NCBI RefSeq assembly: GCF_002959755.1
Contig: NZ_PPCW01000005.1
Span: forward strand, 243,501 to 307,500
Origin: Veillonella sp. T11011-6
GTDB taxonomy: Bacteria; Bacillota; Negativicutes; Veillonellales; Veillonellaceae
Reading direction: 5' to 3'
DNA length: 64,000 nt
Every line of letters starts with the position of its first letter. The first letter of the stretch is position 1. Under the pieces are notes generated by a model. The model did no database searches, was not told where the DNA came from, and saw only the letters and a list, made by a program, of their open reading frames with translations. This document shows positions 25,632 through 33,933 of this stretch, piece by piece. The position numbers were made by a program, and so were the translations under genes.

Positions 25632-26129
25632 ATGAAACGAATTGGTATTTTAAGTGATACCCATGGGTATCTAGATGATATAGATCTTGTCTTGGAGGCT
25701 ACAGCAGACCAAGAAATTGATATGTGGCTTCATGCTGGTGATTATGGCGATGATGCACGCTATATGCAGGAACATACTGATATTCCTGTATATGCAGTGC
25801 GCGGTAATAATGACCGTGTACAGCCTCTTGAACCGCGAGAACAGTTGATTCCTCTAGAGGATACCTATATTTACATGACTCATGGTCATGAGGTATCATA
25901 TTATAATCGAATACAAAAACTGATTGAGTTAGGCACTGATATGGGGGCGCGACTCATCGTGTCCGGTCATAGTCATCATCATGGTGAGGTCCGAGTTCGT
26001 GATGCGGTATTTGTGAATCCCGGCAGTATATCGTTGGCTCGTGACCGCTCAGGCGGTACATTTGCTATCGTTACCTACGATAATGGACAGTTTGATGTAG
26101 AGTTTGTGTATAAACAAGATATTGTTTAG
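25632..26129 (+). CDS. YfcE/MJ0936-type metallophosphodiesterase
   Basis: 165-residue calcineurin-like phosphoesterase. All metal-binding motifs are present: GILSDTHGY (DxH), LHAGDYGDD (GD), RGNNDRV (GNND), MTHGHE and SGHSHHHGE. The family hydrolyses phosphodiesters with two divalent metals; the natural substrate is unknown. It follows rdgB by 66 bases, separated by the palindrome, so it may have its own promoter. Confidence 0.93.
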   Translation: MKRIGILSDTHGYLDDIDLVLEATADQEIDMWLHAGDYGDDARYMQEHTDIPVYAVRGNNDRVQPLEPREQLIPLEDTYIYMTHGHEVSYYNRIQKLIELGTDMGARLIVSGHSHHHGEVRVRDAVFVNPGSISLARDRSGGTFAIVTYDNGQFDVEFVYKQDIV

Positions 26130-26144
26130 TTATATGGTGAAAGC

Positions 26145-26180
26145 TTTGAACCTCAATGGTTCGAAAAGCTTTCAAAAAAA
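26145..26180. other. Inverted repeat after the phosphodiesterase gene
   Basis: GAAAGCTTTGAACC can pair with GGTTCGAAAAGCTTTC, but on the + strand an A run rather than a T run follows, so it is not a classical terminator for the upstream gene. Confidence 0.3.
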
Positions 26181-26217
26181 ATAGTAAGTCTATGCATGGA
26201 AAGGGTTATGACATATC

Positions 26218-27000
26218 ATGGATACACCAGTTAAAGCAAAGCCTAAAATGAAATTATATGGTTTTAATAATCTCACAAAGACATTGAGTTTTAATATTTA
26301 TGATATTTGTTATACTCGTACGGAAGAAGAGAAAAAACAATACATTCAGTACATTGATGAAGTATACAATGCAGATCGTCTAACGGCTATCTTAACGGAA
26401 GTTAGCCATATTATTGGTGCTAACATCCTTAACGTAGCGAAACAAGACTACGACCCTCAAGGTGCGTCTGTTACGATTTTGATTTCTGAAGAGGAAATTG
26501 AAAAGGAAGATGTAGTCATGCATCTTGATAAATCTCACCTTACTGTACATACTTACCCTGAAAGCCATCCGCACAAAGGGATTAGTACATTCCGTGCAGA
26601 TATTGAAGTATCTACATGTGGTCAAATCTCTCCACTTAAAGCACTTAACTATTTGATTCAAAGCTTTGACTCCGATATCCTTACATTGGACTACCATGTA
26701 CGTGGCTTTACACGCGATGTATCTGGTAAGAAAATTTATATTGATCATCGCATTAATTCCATCCAAAACTACATCAATGCTAAAACTCGCAACATGTACA
26801 ACATGATTGATGTGAACGTATATCAAGAAAATATCTTCCATACAAAAATGATGTTAAAAGAGTTTGATTTAGATAATTACCTATTTGGTATTACTGAAGC
26901 GGAATTGAGCGAACGAGAAATCAAGCAAATTAAACATCAATTAAAACAAGAAATGATGGAAATTTTCTATGGCCGTAATTTGCCATCTGTAAAAGCGTAA
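26218..27000 (+). CDS. speD: S-adenosylmethionine decarboxylase proenzyme (class 1A)
   Basis: 260-residue pyruvoyl-dependent enzyme giving decarboxylated SAM for spermidine synthesis. It is of the long E. coli SpeD type: [21 protein letters not shown] at the start, self-cleavage site Lys105-Ser106 in [17 protein letters not shown], and Cys134 in [17 protein letters not shown]. Monocistronic, bounded by a strong terminator. The spermidine synthase gene is not in the window. Confidence 0.95.
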   Translation: MDTPVKAKPKMKLYGFNNLTKTLSFNIYDICYTRTEEEKKQYIQYIDEVYNADRLTAILTEVSHIIGANILNVAKQDYDPQGASVTILISEEEIEKEDVVMHLDKSHLTVHTYPESHPHKGISTFRADIEVSTCGQISPLKALNYLIQSFDSDILTLDYHVRGFTRDVSGKKIYIDHRINSIQNYINAKTRNMYNMIDVNVYQENIFHTKMMLKEFDLDNYLFGITEAELSEREIKQIKHQLKQEMMEIFYGRNLPSVKA

Positions 27001-27060
27001 ATAAAATACATATGTTATGTATATGTTGAAATATATCGCATAATACGAATAAAACTATAA

Positions 27061-27096
27061 AGTAGATAAGCCTTGTCTGGCTTATCTACTTTTTCT
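27061..27096 (+). terminator. Terminator of speD
   Basis: AGTAGATAAGCC pairs perfectly with GGCTTATCTACT around TTGTCT, followed by TTTTTCTTTG. Confidence 0.9.
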
Positions 27097-27160
27097 TTGT
27101 TTATCATTTTTTTTACTAATATAAATTAATAGAATTTAATTCTAAAACCTTCGAAAGACT

Positions 27161-27202
27161 ATATCGAAAAAACTTGAATTATCATATATCATTTTGTATA
27201 AT
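27161..27202 (+). promoter_or_regulatory. Malic enzyme promoter with TATCGAAAA motif
   Basis: TTGAAT (27174-27179) and TATAAT (27197-27202) are separated by 17 bases. Immediately upstream is ATATCGAAAA (27161-27170), a motif that recurs before the first adhesin, aquaporin and ompA genes. A small GACTC-AAAA-GAGTC hairpin follows in the leader. Confidence 0.65.
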
Positions 27203-27269
27203 AAAATTACTTAAAGGTATTTATTACCGACTCAAAAGAGTCCGAGTTTATCCACAAAGGAGAATTATT

Positions 27270-28475
27270 ATGGACGTACGTGAATTAGCTGTACAAAAAA
27301 AACGTGAATTAAAAGGTTTCCTTACTGTAGGAACAAAATATGAATTAAAAGACGCTCATGATTTATCTGTAGCTTACACACCAGGTGTAGCAGAACCATG
27401 CTTGCGTATTAAAGATAATGAAGCAGAATCCTTCGAATTAACTTGCCGTTCCAACATGGTTGCCGTTGTATCCGACGGTACTCGTGTACTTGGTCTTGGC
27501 GATATCGGTGCTGCAGCAGCATTGCCAGTAATGGAAGGTAAATCCTTATTGTTCAAAAAATTCGGCGATGTAGACTGCATTCCATTGGTTGTAGATACTA
27601 AAGATGCTGATACATTGATCAACACTGTAAAATTGTTGCAAAAAAACTTTGCTGGTATCAACTTGGAAGATATTTCCTCTCCTAAATGCTACGAAATTGA
27701 AAACCGTTTGAAAGAAGAATTGGAAATCCCTGTATTCCATGATGACCAACACGGTACAGCTATCGCTTGTTTAGCTGGTGTAAAAGGCGCTCTTCGCCTT
27801 GTAAAGAAAGATTTAGCAACTGCTAAAATCGTTGTAAATGGTGCTGGTGCTGCTGGTGCAAACATCGCTCGTTTGTTATACCTTGCAGGTGCTCGAGACA
27901 TTACATTGTTAGTATCCTCCGGCGTATTGCACAAAGACTACAAACGTCTTGATTCCTTGCAAGCTGAATTGATCGACTTGCTTAAACTTGAAGAAAAACA
28001 TGGCAACTTGGCTGAAAATGCTAAAGGTGCTGACATTCTTCTTGGCGTATCTGCTGCAGGTGCTTTCACAAAAGAAATCTTGGAAAACTTGGCTGATGAT
28101 GCAATTGTATTCGCAATGGCTAACCCTAACCCAGAAGCAACATATGCTGATATGAAAGCTGCTGGTATCCGCGTTGCTGGTACAGGCCGTTCTGACGCTC
28201 CTAACCAAATCAACAACGTAGCAGTATTCCCAGGCGTATTCCGCGGTGCTATCGATGTTCGTGCATCTAAAATTACTGATGAAATGAAATTGGCTGCTGC
28301 TGACGCATTGGCTAACTTGATTCCGGACAGTGAATTGAACGAAGAAAACGTAATGCCATCCGTATTCGATCCTCGTGTAGCTCCAGCAGTCGCAAAAGCA
28401 GTTGCTGAAGTTGCTGTAAAACAAGGTATTGCAAGAAATCCACAAGTAGTAGAAGACGGCAGCTACGAAGGTTAA
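27270..28475 (+). CDS. NAD(P)-dependent malic enzyme
   Basis: 401-residue malate dehydrogenase (oxaloacetate-decarboxylating) converting malate to pyruvate and CO2. Seen: LSVAYTPGVAEPC (catalytic Tyr region), SDGTRVLGLGDIG, VFHDDQHGTAIA (metal-binding EDD-like site with Lys upstream), the Rossmann glycine motif VVNGAGAAGANIARLL, and MANPNPE. It is the short bacterial form without the phosphotransacetylase-like extension. The ATG at 27270 follows AAAGGAG. For a lactate/malate-fermenting Negativicute this is central carbon metabolism; NAD versus NADP preference is not resolved. Confidence 0.93.
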   Translation: MDVRELAVQKKRELKGFLTVGTKYELKDAHDLSVAYTPGVAEPCLRIKDNEAESFELTCRSNMVAVVSDGTRVLGLGDIGAAAALPVMEGKSLLFKKFGDVDCIPLVVDTKDADTLINTVKLLQKNFAGINLEDISSPKCYEIENRLKEELEIPVFHDDQHGTAIACLAGVKGALRLVKKDLATAKIVVNGAGAAGANIARLLYLAGARDITLLVSSGVLHKDYKRLDSLQAELIDLLKLEEKHGNLAENAKGADILLGVSAAGAFTKEILENLADDAIVFAMANPNPEATYADMKAAGIRVAGTGRSDAPNQINNVAVFPGVFRGAIDVRASKITDEMKLAAADALANLIPDSELNEENVMPSVFDPRVAPAVAKAVAEVAVKQGIARNPQVVEDGSYEG

Positions 28476-28542
28476 TCTAATTGCTATGAGCTTAATGCTT
28501 AATAGCCTCTTAAAACCTAAGTAAGATAATATAAACAATACA

Positions 28543-28573
28543 AACATGCACCTCGAAAGGGGTGCATGTTTTT
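28543..28573 (+). terminator. Terminator of the malic enzyme gene
   Basis: AACATGCACC pairs with GGTGCATGTT, followed by TTTTTG. Confidence 0.85.
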
Positions 28574-28623
28574 GAATATGAGCTAATAAAATTTAAAAAA
28601 TTAATGAAGTTGTAAAAAAGTAC

Positions 28624-28652
28624 TTGTCACTAATTTGTATCGATGATATAAT
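28624..28652 (+). promoter_or_regulatory. tRNA cluster promoter P1
   Basis: TTGTCA (28624-28629), 17 bases, TATAAT (28647-28652). Located about 100 bases upstream of tRNA-Pro; the leader then carries a GAGT-AAAA-ACTC hairpin. Confidence 0.7.
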
Positions 28653-28706
28653 TATTTTCGTTGCAGAGCGATACTCAATAGAGTAAAAACTCAGCAAGAG
28701 TAGTGG

Positions 28707-28735
28707 TTGACATCAACTACCGGGTTTGCTATAAT
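28707..28735 (+). promoter_or_regulatory. tRNA cluster promoter P2, full consensus
   Basis: TTGACA (28707-28712), 17 bases, TATAAT (28730-28735): both hexamers match consensus exactly. Transcription would start about 10 bases before tRNA-Pro. Confidence 0.85.
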
Positions 28736-28752
28736 AGCAAAGTAATTAATGA

Positions 28753-28829
28753 CGGGGCATAGCGCAGTTTGGTAGCGCACCTGGCTTGGGACCAGGGGGT
28801 CGCAGGTTCGAATCCTGCTGCTCCGACCA
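28753..28829 (+). tRNA. tRNA-Pro(TGG)
   Basis: A 77-base tRNA with acceptor CGGGGCA/TGCTCCG, anticodon loop CTTGGGA (anticodon TGG), T-loop TTCGAAT and encoded CCA. Confidence 0.96.
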
Positions 28830-28839
28830 TTTTTTATTT

Positions 28840-28913
28840 GCGGGTGTAGCTCAATGGTAGAGCCCCAGCCTTCCAAGCTGGTCGCGAGGGTTCGATTCCC
28901 TTCACCCGCTCCA
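28840..28913 (+). tRNA. tRNA-Gly(TCC)
   Basis: A 74-base tRNA with acceptor GCGGGTG/CACCCGC, anticodon loop CTTCCAA (TCC) and encoded CCA. Ten bases after tRNA-Pro, clearly one transcript; a run of T follows. Confidence 0.96.
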
Positions 28914-28960
28914 TTTTTTTTTGCCTTTTTTAGGGTAAACTAAAATAAAATAGAGCACAG

Positions 28961-28989
28961 TTGACGATACATAGTACATAATTTATACT
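28961..28989 (+). promoter_or_regulatory. tRNA-Arg promoter
   Basis: TTGACG (28961-28966), 17 bases, TATACT (28984-28989), 35 bases before tRNA-Arg. Confidence 0.7.
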
Positions 28990-29023
28990 ATAATAGATAA
29001 TTACATATATAGGTAATCCACAT

Positions 29024-29100
<77 letters not shown>

Positions 29101-29108
29101 AAGAAATT

Positions 29109-29142
29109 AAGCGGATAGTTCGTAATGAGCTATCCGCTTTTG
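29109..29142 (+). terminator. Terminator of tRNA-Arg
   Basis: AAGCGGATAG pairs with CTATCCGCTT around an 11-base loop, then TTT. Confidence 0.8.
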
Positions 29143-29186
29143 CATTGCTATTTTATAGAGGCTTATAGGACAAAAAGTGTGTGTAA

Positions 29187-29240
29187 AAACCCTTATAACA
29201 CTAGATATTTACTAGTGTTATAAGGGTTTAATCTTTTTTT
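29187..29240 (+). terminator. Perfect 18-bp hairpin with T tract inside the IS left end
   Basis: Arms 29187-29204 and 29212-29229 are perfectly complementary with a 7-base loop and are followed by AATCTTTTTTT. It would stop transcription entering the element from the tRNA side and so shield the transposase gene. Confidence 0.75.
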
Positions 29241-29356
29241 GGAGAAGTTTGAGGGTGGACAAAAAGTGTGGGTGAAAACATCAATTAACCCTTGTAATTA
29301 CTGACTAAAATGAGGTTATATCTTCCTATATATAAACAAATATGGAGGAAGAGTTT

Positions 29357-30469
29357 ATGCGACAAATAAAATGTCCTGATTGTAATGAAACATGCATTAA
29401 ACACGGTGTTTTAAAATCTGGTTCTCAGCGTTGGTTTTGCAAACATTGTAAGGTGGCATTTACCGTTAAAATTAATAATTTAAGTAAAGAGTTAAGCCTA
29501 TTCTTGAATTGGTTATTCAGCACCAATATTCAAGCTGATATGCCTGGTAAAGGTCGTACATTCAGGCGTAAAACCGCTAAATTTTGGTCCATATGGCCAT
29601 TGCCACCAAAAGTGGAAGAAGTACATGATGTGGTATATCTTGATGGAATTTACTTAGCTAGGAATTTATGTGTTTTGATTTGTTGCAATGATACTCATGT
29701 TCTAGGATGGTATGTCTGTCGTTATGAGCATGCTAGAGCTTGGCAGTGTTTAATGGAACGGATTGCCGAACCTAAAGTTGTTGTGTCTGATGGTGCTAAT
29801 GGTTTGCCTAAAGCATTACGTAAAGTTTGGCCTCATAGCAGTCACCAAAGATGCTTGTTTCACATTTTTTGTCAGGTTAGACGATATACGACAAGTAGAC
29901 CTAAAACGTTAGCAGGAAAGGATCTTTATACTCTGGCTAAAGATTTATTTAATGTGAAAACAATGGATCAAGCTCTTGTATGGATTAATGAACTTTCAGC
30001 GTGGCGAATGACATATTCTGATTTTTTACGAGAAATGACGATTGATGAATTCGGAAACAAACGCTCTACACATGAGCGTTTGCTTAAAGCCGAATCATCA
30101 TTATGGCGTCTGATTAGGCAACAAACTTTATTTACATTTTTGGAATGTATTGATATTACAGTACCTACAACAAATAATCGTATTGAAGGTGGAGTAAATG
30201 CTCAACTAAGAAGTATGTTACGATCTCATAGGGGCCTTTCACTTGAAAGAAGACTAAAAGCGGTCTATTGGTGGTGCTATATGCACTCACCAAGACCGCT
30301 TTCTATTTCAGATATATTAAATTGTATGCCTACAGATGAATCGATTGCTGCTATCTACAAACGGTTATCTGATTATTGCCAAATAGATCGCTCAATACCT
30401 CAATGGGGTGATGCTCCTGTTTGGAATGAGCTACATATGTCTACAGATTTTCCAACTTATTGGGATTAG
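29357..30469 (+). CDS. IS256/IS1249-type transposase
   Basis: 370-residue DDE transposase. The N-terminus is a zinc ribbon (CPDCNETC ... WFCKHC, Cys pairs at residues 5/8 and about 29/32). The catalytic acidic residues are likely Asp in VVYLDGIYL, Asp in VVVSDGANGLPKAL and Glu in NNRIEGGVNAQLR; the spacing and the HxRCLFHIF motif resemble the MULE-like IS256 group, IS1249 branch. The ATG at 29357 is chosen because GGAGG is 8 bases upstream; an ATG at 29342 overlaps that site. The gene is intact, so the element may be active. Confidence 0.87.
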   Translation: MRQIKCPDCNETCIKHGVLKSGSQRWFCKHCKVAFTVKINNLSKELSLFLNWLFSTNIQADMPGKGRTFRRKTAKFWSIWPLPPKVEEVHDVVYLDGIYLARNLCVLICCNDTHVLGWYVCRYEHARAWQCLMERIAEPKVVVSDGANGLPKALRKVWPHSSHQRCLFHIFCQVRRYTTSRPKTLAGKDLYTLAKDLFNVKTMDQALVWINELSAWRMTYSDFLREMTIDEFGNKRSTHERLLKAESSLWRLIRQQTLFTFLECIDITVPTTNNRIEGGVNAQLRSMLRSHRGLSLERRLKAVYWWCYMHSPRPLSISDILNCMPTDESIAAIYKRLSDYCQIDRSIPQWGDAPVWNELHMSTDFPTYWD

Positions 30470-30525
30470 TCACACACACTTTTTGTCCTATAACCCTTTA
30501 TAGAACCCTATGTATCCCTGTCGAA

Positions 30526-30933
30526 TTACAAATTCGTATCTATCTCTACGGTATTCTCCCGCAACCATTGTGCTAGTTCTGTATTTGTCATATTGCCTGC
30601 GGCGATATCGATAATCATATTTTCTACGTCTTGTCGTGTAGCAGTAATGTCGAATCCATTAATAATTAGATACACATACATACTGTGTAGTGCAGTTCGT
30701 TTATTTCCATCTGTAAAAGGATGATTATTGGCGATACCGTAACATAATTGTGCCGCTTTATCGTAGATAGATGGATATAATTCATTTCCCATAAAGGTTT
30801 GAAATGGGGTATTTACAGCTGACGCTAAAAGGTTTTCGTCTCGTATGCCGGAGGCGAGAATAAAGGTTTTCTCTAGTTGAATATGAAGTTCATAAATATC
30901 TTGTACCGTAAATTGAATATCAGGTGTACTCAT
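30526..30933 (-). CDS. doc: Doc-type (Fic/DOC family) toxin
   Basis: 135-residue death-on-curing toxin. The Fic-fold motif is HPFTDGNKRTA (His71 to Ala81), the Doc version with NKR instead of GNGR, so by family knowledge it should phosphorylate elongation factor Tu rather than AMPylate targets. Other conserved parts: DIYELHIQLE at the start and GIRDENLLASAV. The ATG overlaps the stop of the small antitoxin gene by ATGA-type overlap, a hallmark of type II pairs. It lies beside the IS element. Confidence 0.9.
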   Translation of the reverse strand: MSTPDIQFTVQDIYELHIQLEKTFILASGIRDENLLASAVNTPFQTFMGNELYPSIYDKAAQLCYGIANNHPFTDGNKRTALHSMYVYLIINGFDITATRQDVENMIIDIAAGNMTNTELAQWLRENTVEIDTNL

Positions 30934-31091
30934 TTATTCTCCAATGCTTTATATAGTTCATAATTACGCTTTAATACTTGTTGCGAGATGTCTTTTATCT
31001 TCTTTTTTAGTTCTTTATTAGTATTGCTGGTTAGGACGGGGGATTCATAGTTTGTTTGGTGATTGGTAATTTTCGGATCTTTTGGCATCAT
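30930..31091 (-). CDS. Small antitoxin of the Doc pair
   Basis: 53 residues, directly upstream of and overlapping doc (stop TGA shares bases with the toxin ATG). It starts at an ATG-ATG with GGAG 8 bases upstream. The C-terminal helix KDISQQVLKRNYELYKALENK resembles the toxin-neutralising tails of Firmicute Doc antitoxins. The N-terminal part is short and polar (PKDPKITNHQTNYESPVL) and lacks an obvious Phd/YefM DNA-binding domain, so autoregulation may be weak or done differently. Read directly from the nucleotide sequence. Confidence 0.8.
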   Translation of the reverse strand: MMPKDPKITNHQTNYESPVLTSNTNKELKKKIKDISQQVLKRNYELYKALENK

Positions 31092-31449
31092 AAATTAAAC
31101 TCCTATACTATATTTTGACTTTTGTATTTACTATATATTTGACTTTTATATTTATTATATAGGTAATAAATCAATAGAAACAATAGAATCTCTAATAAAA
31201 TAAGCAAAAATAAAAACAGAAAACATCTTATAAACCTAGTATTTATCTGCACTTTCACTAATAAAAGTATATTTGTCAAAATAAAAGTCAGAAAAAGTCA
31301 AAAATCTTTACTTTGACCTATTGACTTTTTGACTTAATGAGATTATTATAATGACATAAGGTTAAAGAAACCTAGAGATAAAGCAAGAAATTAAAGAGAC
31401 TTAAAAGGTCAAATAGATATACTTGTAGTGAAAAAGTGAGGTAATTTAT
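31092..31449. promoter_or_regulatory. Divergent intergenic region with repeated GTCA/TGAC motifs
   Basis: This 358-base AT-rich gap separates the toxin-antitoxin pair (leftward) from clpL (rightward). Facing the antitoxin, TTTGACTTTT occurs twice, TGAC at 31116 and 31140. Near clpL, GTCA occurs at 31275, 31287 and 31297, and TGAC at 31314, 31322 and 31330 with exact 8-base spacing. The pair AGTCAGA-AAA-AGTCAAA (31286-31302) resembles the CtsR heat-shock operator (heptads spaced by 3). A TATAAT lies at 31347-31352. No gene is seen inside the gap. Confidence 0.55.
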
Positions 31450-33669
31450 ATGAACAACAACTTCAATAACTTTGGTAGCGAATTTGGTAGCATGAATGAT
31501 TTGTTCAATCAATTGATGAGTAATATGGGAGGTTATTCCACAGAAAACCGTCGTTATAAAATTAATGGTCGTGAAGTAACGCCTGAAGAGTTTGCTTATT
31601 ATCGTCAAACAGGTCATTTGCCTACTAATGAAGAAATCCAAGCAGCACAAGCTGCAGCTCAACAAGGCAAAATGAAAAAGGATGGTATCCTTGCTCGTTT
31701 AGGTACGAACTTAACAGACGAAGCTCGTAATGGTAAGCTTGATCCTGTTATCGGTCGTAACAAAGAAATTCAAGAAACTGCTGAAATTTTAGCACGCCGT
31801 ACAAAAAACAACCCAGTTCTAGTCGGCGATGCTGGTGTTGGTAAAACAGCTGTTGTAGAAGGCTTGGCACAAGCCATTGTAAATGGCGATGTTCCAGCAG
31901 CGATTAAAAATAAAGAAATCATTTCCATCGATATTTCCGGTTTGGAAGCTGGTACTCAATACCGTGGTTCCTTCGAAGAAAATATCCAAAACCTTATCAA
32001 AGAAGTTAAGGCTGCTGGTAATATCATCTTGTTCTTCGATGAAATCCACCAAATCTTGGGTGCTGGTTCCACAGGTGATGGTCAAGGTTCTAAAGGTTTA
32101 GCAGATATCTTGAAACCTGCTTTGTCCCGTGGTGAAATGACTGTTATTGGTGCTACAACACAAGATGAATACCGTAACACAATCATGAAAAACGCAGCTC
32201 TTGCTCGTCGTTTCAATGAAGTTAAGGTAAATGCACCATCTGCAGAAGATACTTTCAAAATCTTACAAGGCATTCGTCCATTGTACGAAGCGCATCATAA
32301 CATTGAATTGCCAGATGCAGTGTTGAAAGCAGCTGTAGATTATTCCGTACAATACATTCCTCAACGTAGCTTACCAGATAAAGCTATCGACTTGATCGAT
32401 GTAACAGCAGCTCACTTAGCTTCCCAACATCCTGTAACCGATATTAAAACATTAGAAGCAGATATTGCAGAAGCTAAAGCAAAACAAGAAGAGTTTGCTC
32501 AAAAAGAAGATTATGAATCCGCTATTAATGAAAAAATGCGTATTCAAAAATTACAACAAGAAATCGACAACCACACTGAAAACCAAAAGGTAGTGGCTAA
32601 GGTTAATGATGTAGCGGAAGCCGTTGAAAGAATGACTGGTATCCCTGTTTCTCAAATGGGTGCATCTGATATTGAACGCTTGAAAGATATGAAATCTCGT
32701 TTACAAGCTCATGTAATCGGTCAAGATAAAGCAGTAGAAGCTGTATCTAAAGCAATCCGTCGTAACCGTGCAGGCTTTGACGAAGGTAACCGTCCAATCG
32801 GTAGCTTCTTATTCGTAGGTCCTACTGGTGTTGGTAAAACAGAATTGGCTAAACAATTAGCACTTGATATGTTCGGTAACAAAGATGCTATCATCCGCTT
32901 GGATATGTCCGAATACAGTGATCGCACAGCAGTTTCCAAATTGATTGGTGCTACAGCTGGTTATGTTGGTTACGAAGATAACTCCAACACATTGACTGAA
33001 CGTGTTCGTCGTAATCCTTACTCCATCGTATTGTTCGACGAAATCGAAAAAGCAGATCCTCAAGTTATTACATTACTTCTTCAAGTGTTAGATGATGGTC
33101 GCTTAACAGATGGTCAAGGTAACACTGTAAACTTCAAAAACACTGTTATCATTGCTACATCTAACGCAGGCTTTGGCTATGGTCAAGATAACGACGATGA
33201 AAACAAAGTTGATGTAATGGAACGTATCGCGCCATTCTTCCGTCCAGAATTCTTAAACCGTTTCAATGCAGTTATCGAATTCAATCAATTGAAAAAAGAA
33301 GATTTGAAACAAATCGTAGATTTAATGCTTGATCAAGTTAATAAAACTTTAGCTAAAAAAGAAATTACTCTTGATGTAACTGAAGCAGCTAAAGAATTAT
33401 TGATGGAACAAGGTTACGATAAAACTATGGGCGCTCGTCCATTACGTCGTGTTATCGAATCTGAAATCCGCGATAATGTAACTGACTTCTACTTGGATCA
33501 CATCGATGCAAAACACTTGTTGGCTGATGTTGTAGATGGTCACATTGTTATCAGTGAGAAAGACGCTGATAAAGATACTGATAAAAAATCTGATGATACA
33601 TCCAGTGATAAAAAATCTGCAGACGACAGCAAACAAGCTGATGATGCTGCATCCAAGGACAATAAATAA
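31450..33669 (+). CDS. clpL: ClpL-type AAA+ chaperone/disaggregase
   Basis: 739-residue Hsp100 protein, very close in sequence to streptococcal and lactobacillal ClpL. The N-terminus (NNFNNFG..., [29 protein letters not shown]) is specific to ClpL and replaces the usual Clp N domain. Two AAA+ modules follow: Walker A GDAGVGKT near residue 125 with [13 protein letters not shown], and GPTGVGKTE near 456 with [12 protein letters not shown]; a short coiled-coil middle region lies at about 340-400. ClpL acts as a heat-shock disaggregase without ClpP. The last 35 residues are a Lys/Asp/Ser-rich tail ([19 protein letters not shown]) not typical of the streptococcal proteins. Preceded by a CtsR-like operator region. 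Likely horizontally acquired. Confidence 0.93.
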   Translation: MNNNFNNFGSEFGSMNDLFNQLMSNMGGYSTENRRYKINGREVTPEEFAYYRQTGHLPTNEEIQAAQAAAQQGKMKKDGILARLGTNLTDEARNGKLDPVIGRNKEIQETAEILARRTKNNPVLVGDAGVGKTAVVEGLAQAIVNGDVPAAIKNKEIISIDISGLEAGTQYRGSFEENIQNLIKEVKAAGNIILFFDEIHQILGAGSTGDGQGSKGLADILKPALSRGEMTVIGATTQDEYRNTIMKNAALARRFNEVKVNAPSAEDTFKILQGIRPLYEAHHNIELPDAVLKAAVDYSVQYIPQRSLPDKAIDLIDVTAAHLASQHPVTDIKTLEADIAEAKAKQEEFAQKEDYESAINEKMRIQKLQQEIDNHTENQKVVAKVNDVAEAVERMTGIPVSQMGASDIERLKDMKSRLQAHVIGQDKAVEAVSKAIRRNRAGFDEGNRPIGSFLFVGPTGVGKTELAKQLALDMFGNKDAIIRLDMSEYSDRTAVSKLIGATAGYVGYEDNSNTLTERVRRNPYSIVLFDEIEKADPQVITLLLQVLDDGRLTDGQGNTVNFKNTVIIATSNAGFGYGQDNDDENKVDVMERIAPFFRPEFLNRFNAVIEFNQLKKEDLKQIVDLMLDQVNKTLAKKEITLDVTEAAKELLMEQGYDKTMGARPLRRVIESEIRDNVTDFYLDHIDAKHLLADVVDGHIVISEKDADKDTDKKSDDTSSDKKSADDSKQADDAASKDNK

Positions 33670-33752
33670 TCAGTAGGCTATTGACACTAACTAATGAATC
33701 CCTTACAACTCTCTCCATATACAAATAAATAATAATAGTCCTATTGATGGTG

Positions 33753-33787
33753 AAAGCACTCGACAATATGTCGGGTGCTTTTTTATG
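33753..33787 (+). terminator. Terminator of clpL
   Basis: AAAGCACTCGACA pairs with TGTCGGGTGCTTT (one G-U) and continues as a T tract. Confidence 0.85.
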
Positions 33788-33838
33788 TGTTAATAGTTGT
33801 GTATTAATAAAGGAATTTTGTATACATGACAAAAATCA

Positions 33839-33868
33839 TTGCTAATATATCGATTTATTTAGTATAAT
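33839..33868 (+). promoter_or_regulatory. Promoter of the pxp operon
   Basis: TTGCTA (33839-33844), 18 bases, TATAAT (33863-33868). Just downstream, about 20 bases after the -10, is the 12-base palindrome ATTCTATAGAAT (33887-33898), positioned as an operator. Confidence 0.5.
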
Positions 33869-33933
33869 CGTATTTATAAATTCAATATTCTATAGAATTT
33901 AAAAAAGAGATGAAGAAAGAGAGGAGATTATTG

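Larger units (their letters stand above)
29168..30488 (+). mobile_element. Insertion sequence, IS256/IS1249-like
   Basis: The element is bounded by inverted ends: GGACAAAAAGTGTGTGT at 29168-29184 and its exact reverse complement at 30472-30488; the match extends outward by TTATA on both sides. It carries one transposase gene. A second, near-identical copy of the left end occurs in direct orientation at 29257 (GGACAAAAAGTGTGGGTGA), and a perfect 18-bp hairpin lies between the two. No convincing target duplication is seen. It is inserted between the tRNA-Arg terminator and the toxin-antitoxin pair. Confidence 0.85.

Noticed and set aside
26145..26185. Terminator after the phosphodiesterase gene
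   Set aside because: The inverted repeat is followed by an A run on the + strand and the next gene is also on the + strand; listed only as an inverted repeat.
27909..28547. 212-codon minus-strand frame
   Set aside because: Antisense to malic enzyme, with Cys/Phe/Tyr-rich translation and no family match.
29160..30500. 8-bp target duplication of the IS element
   Set aside because: Flanks do not match for 8 bases with any choice of left end; the shared TTATA is part of the inverted match.
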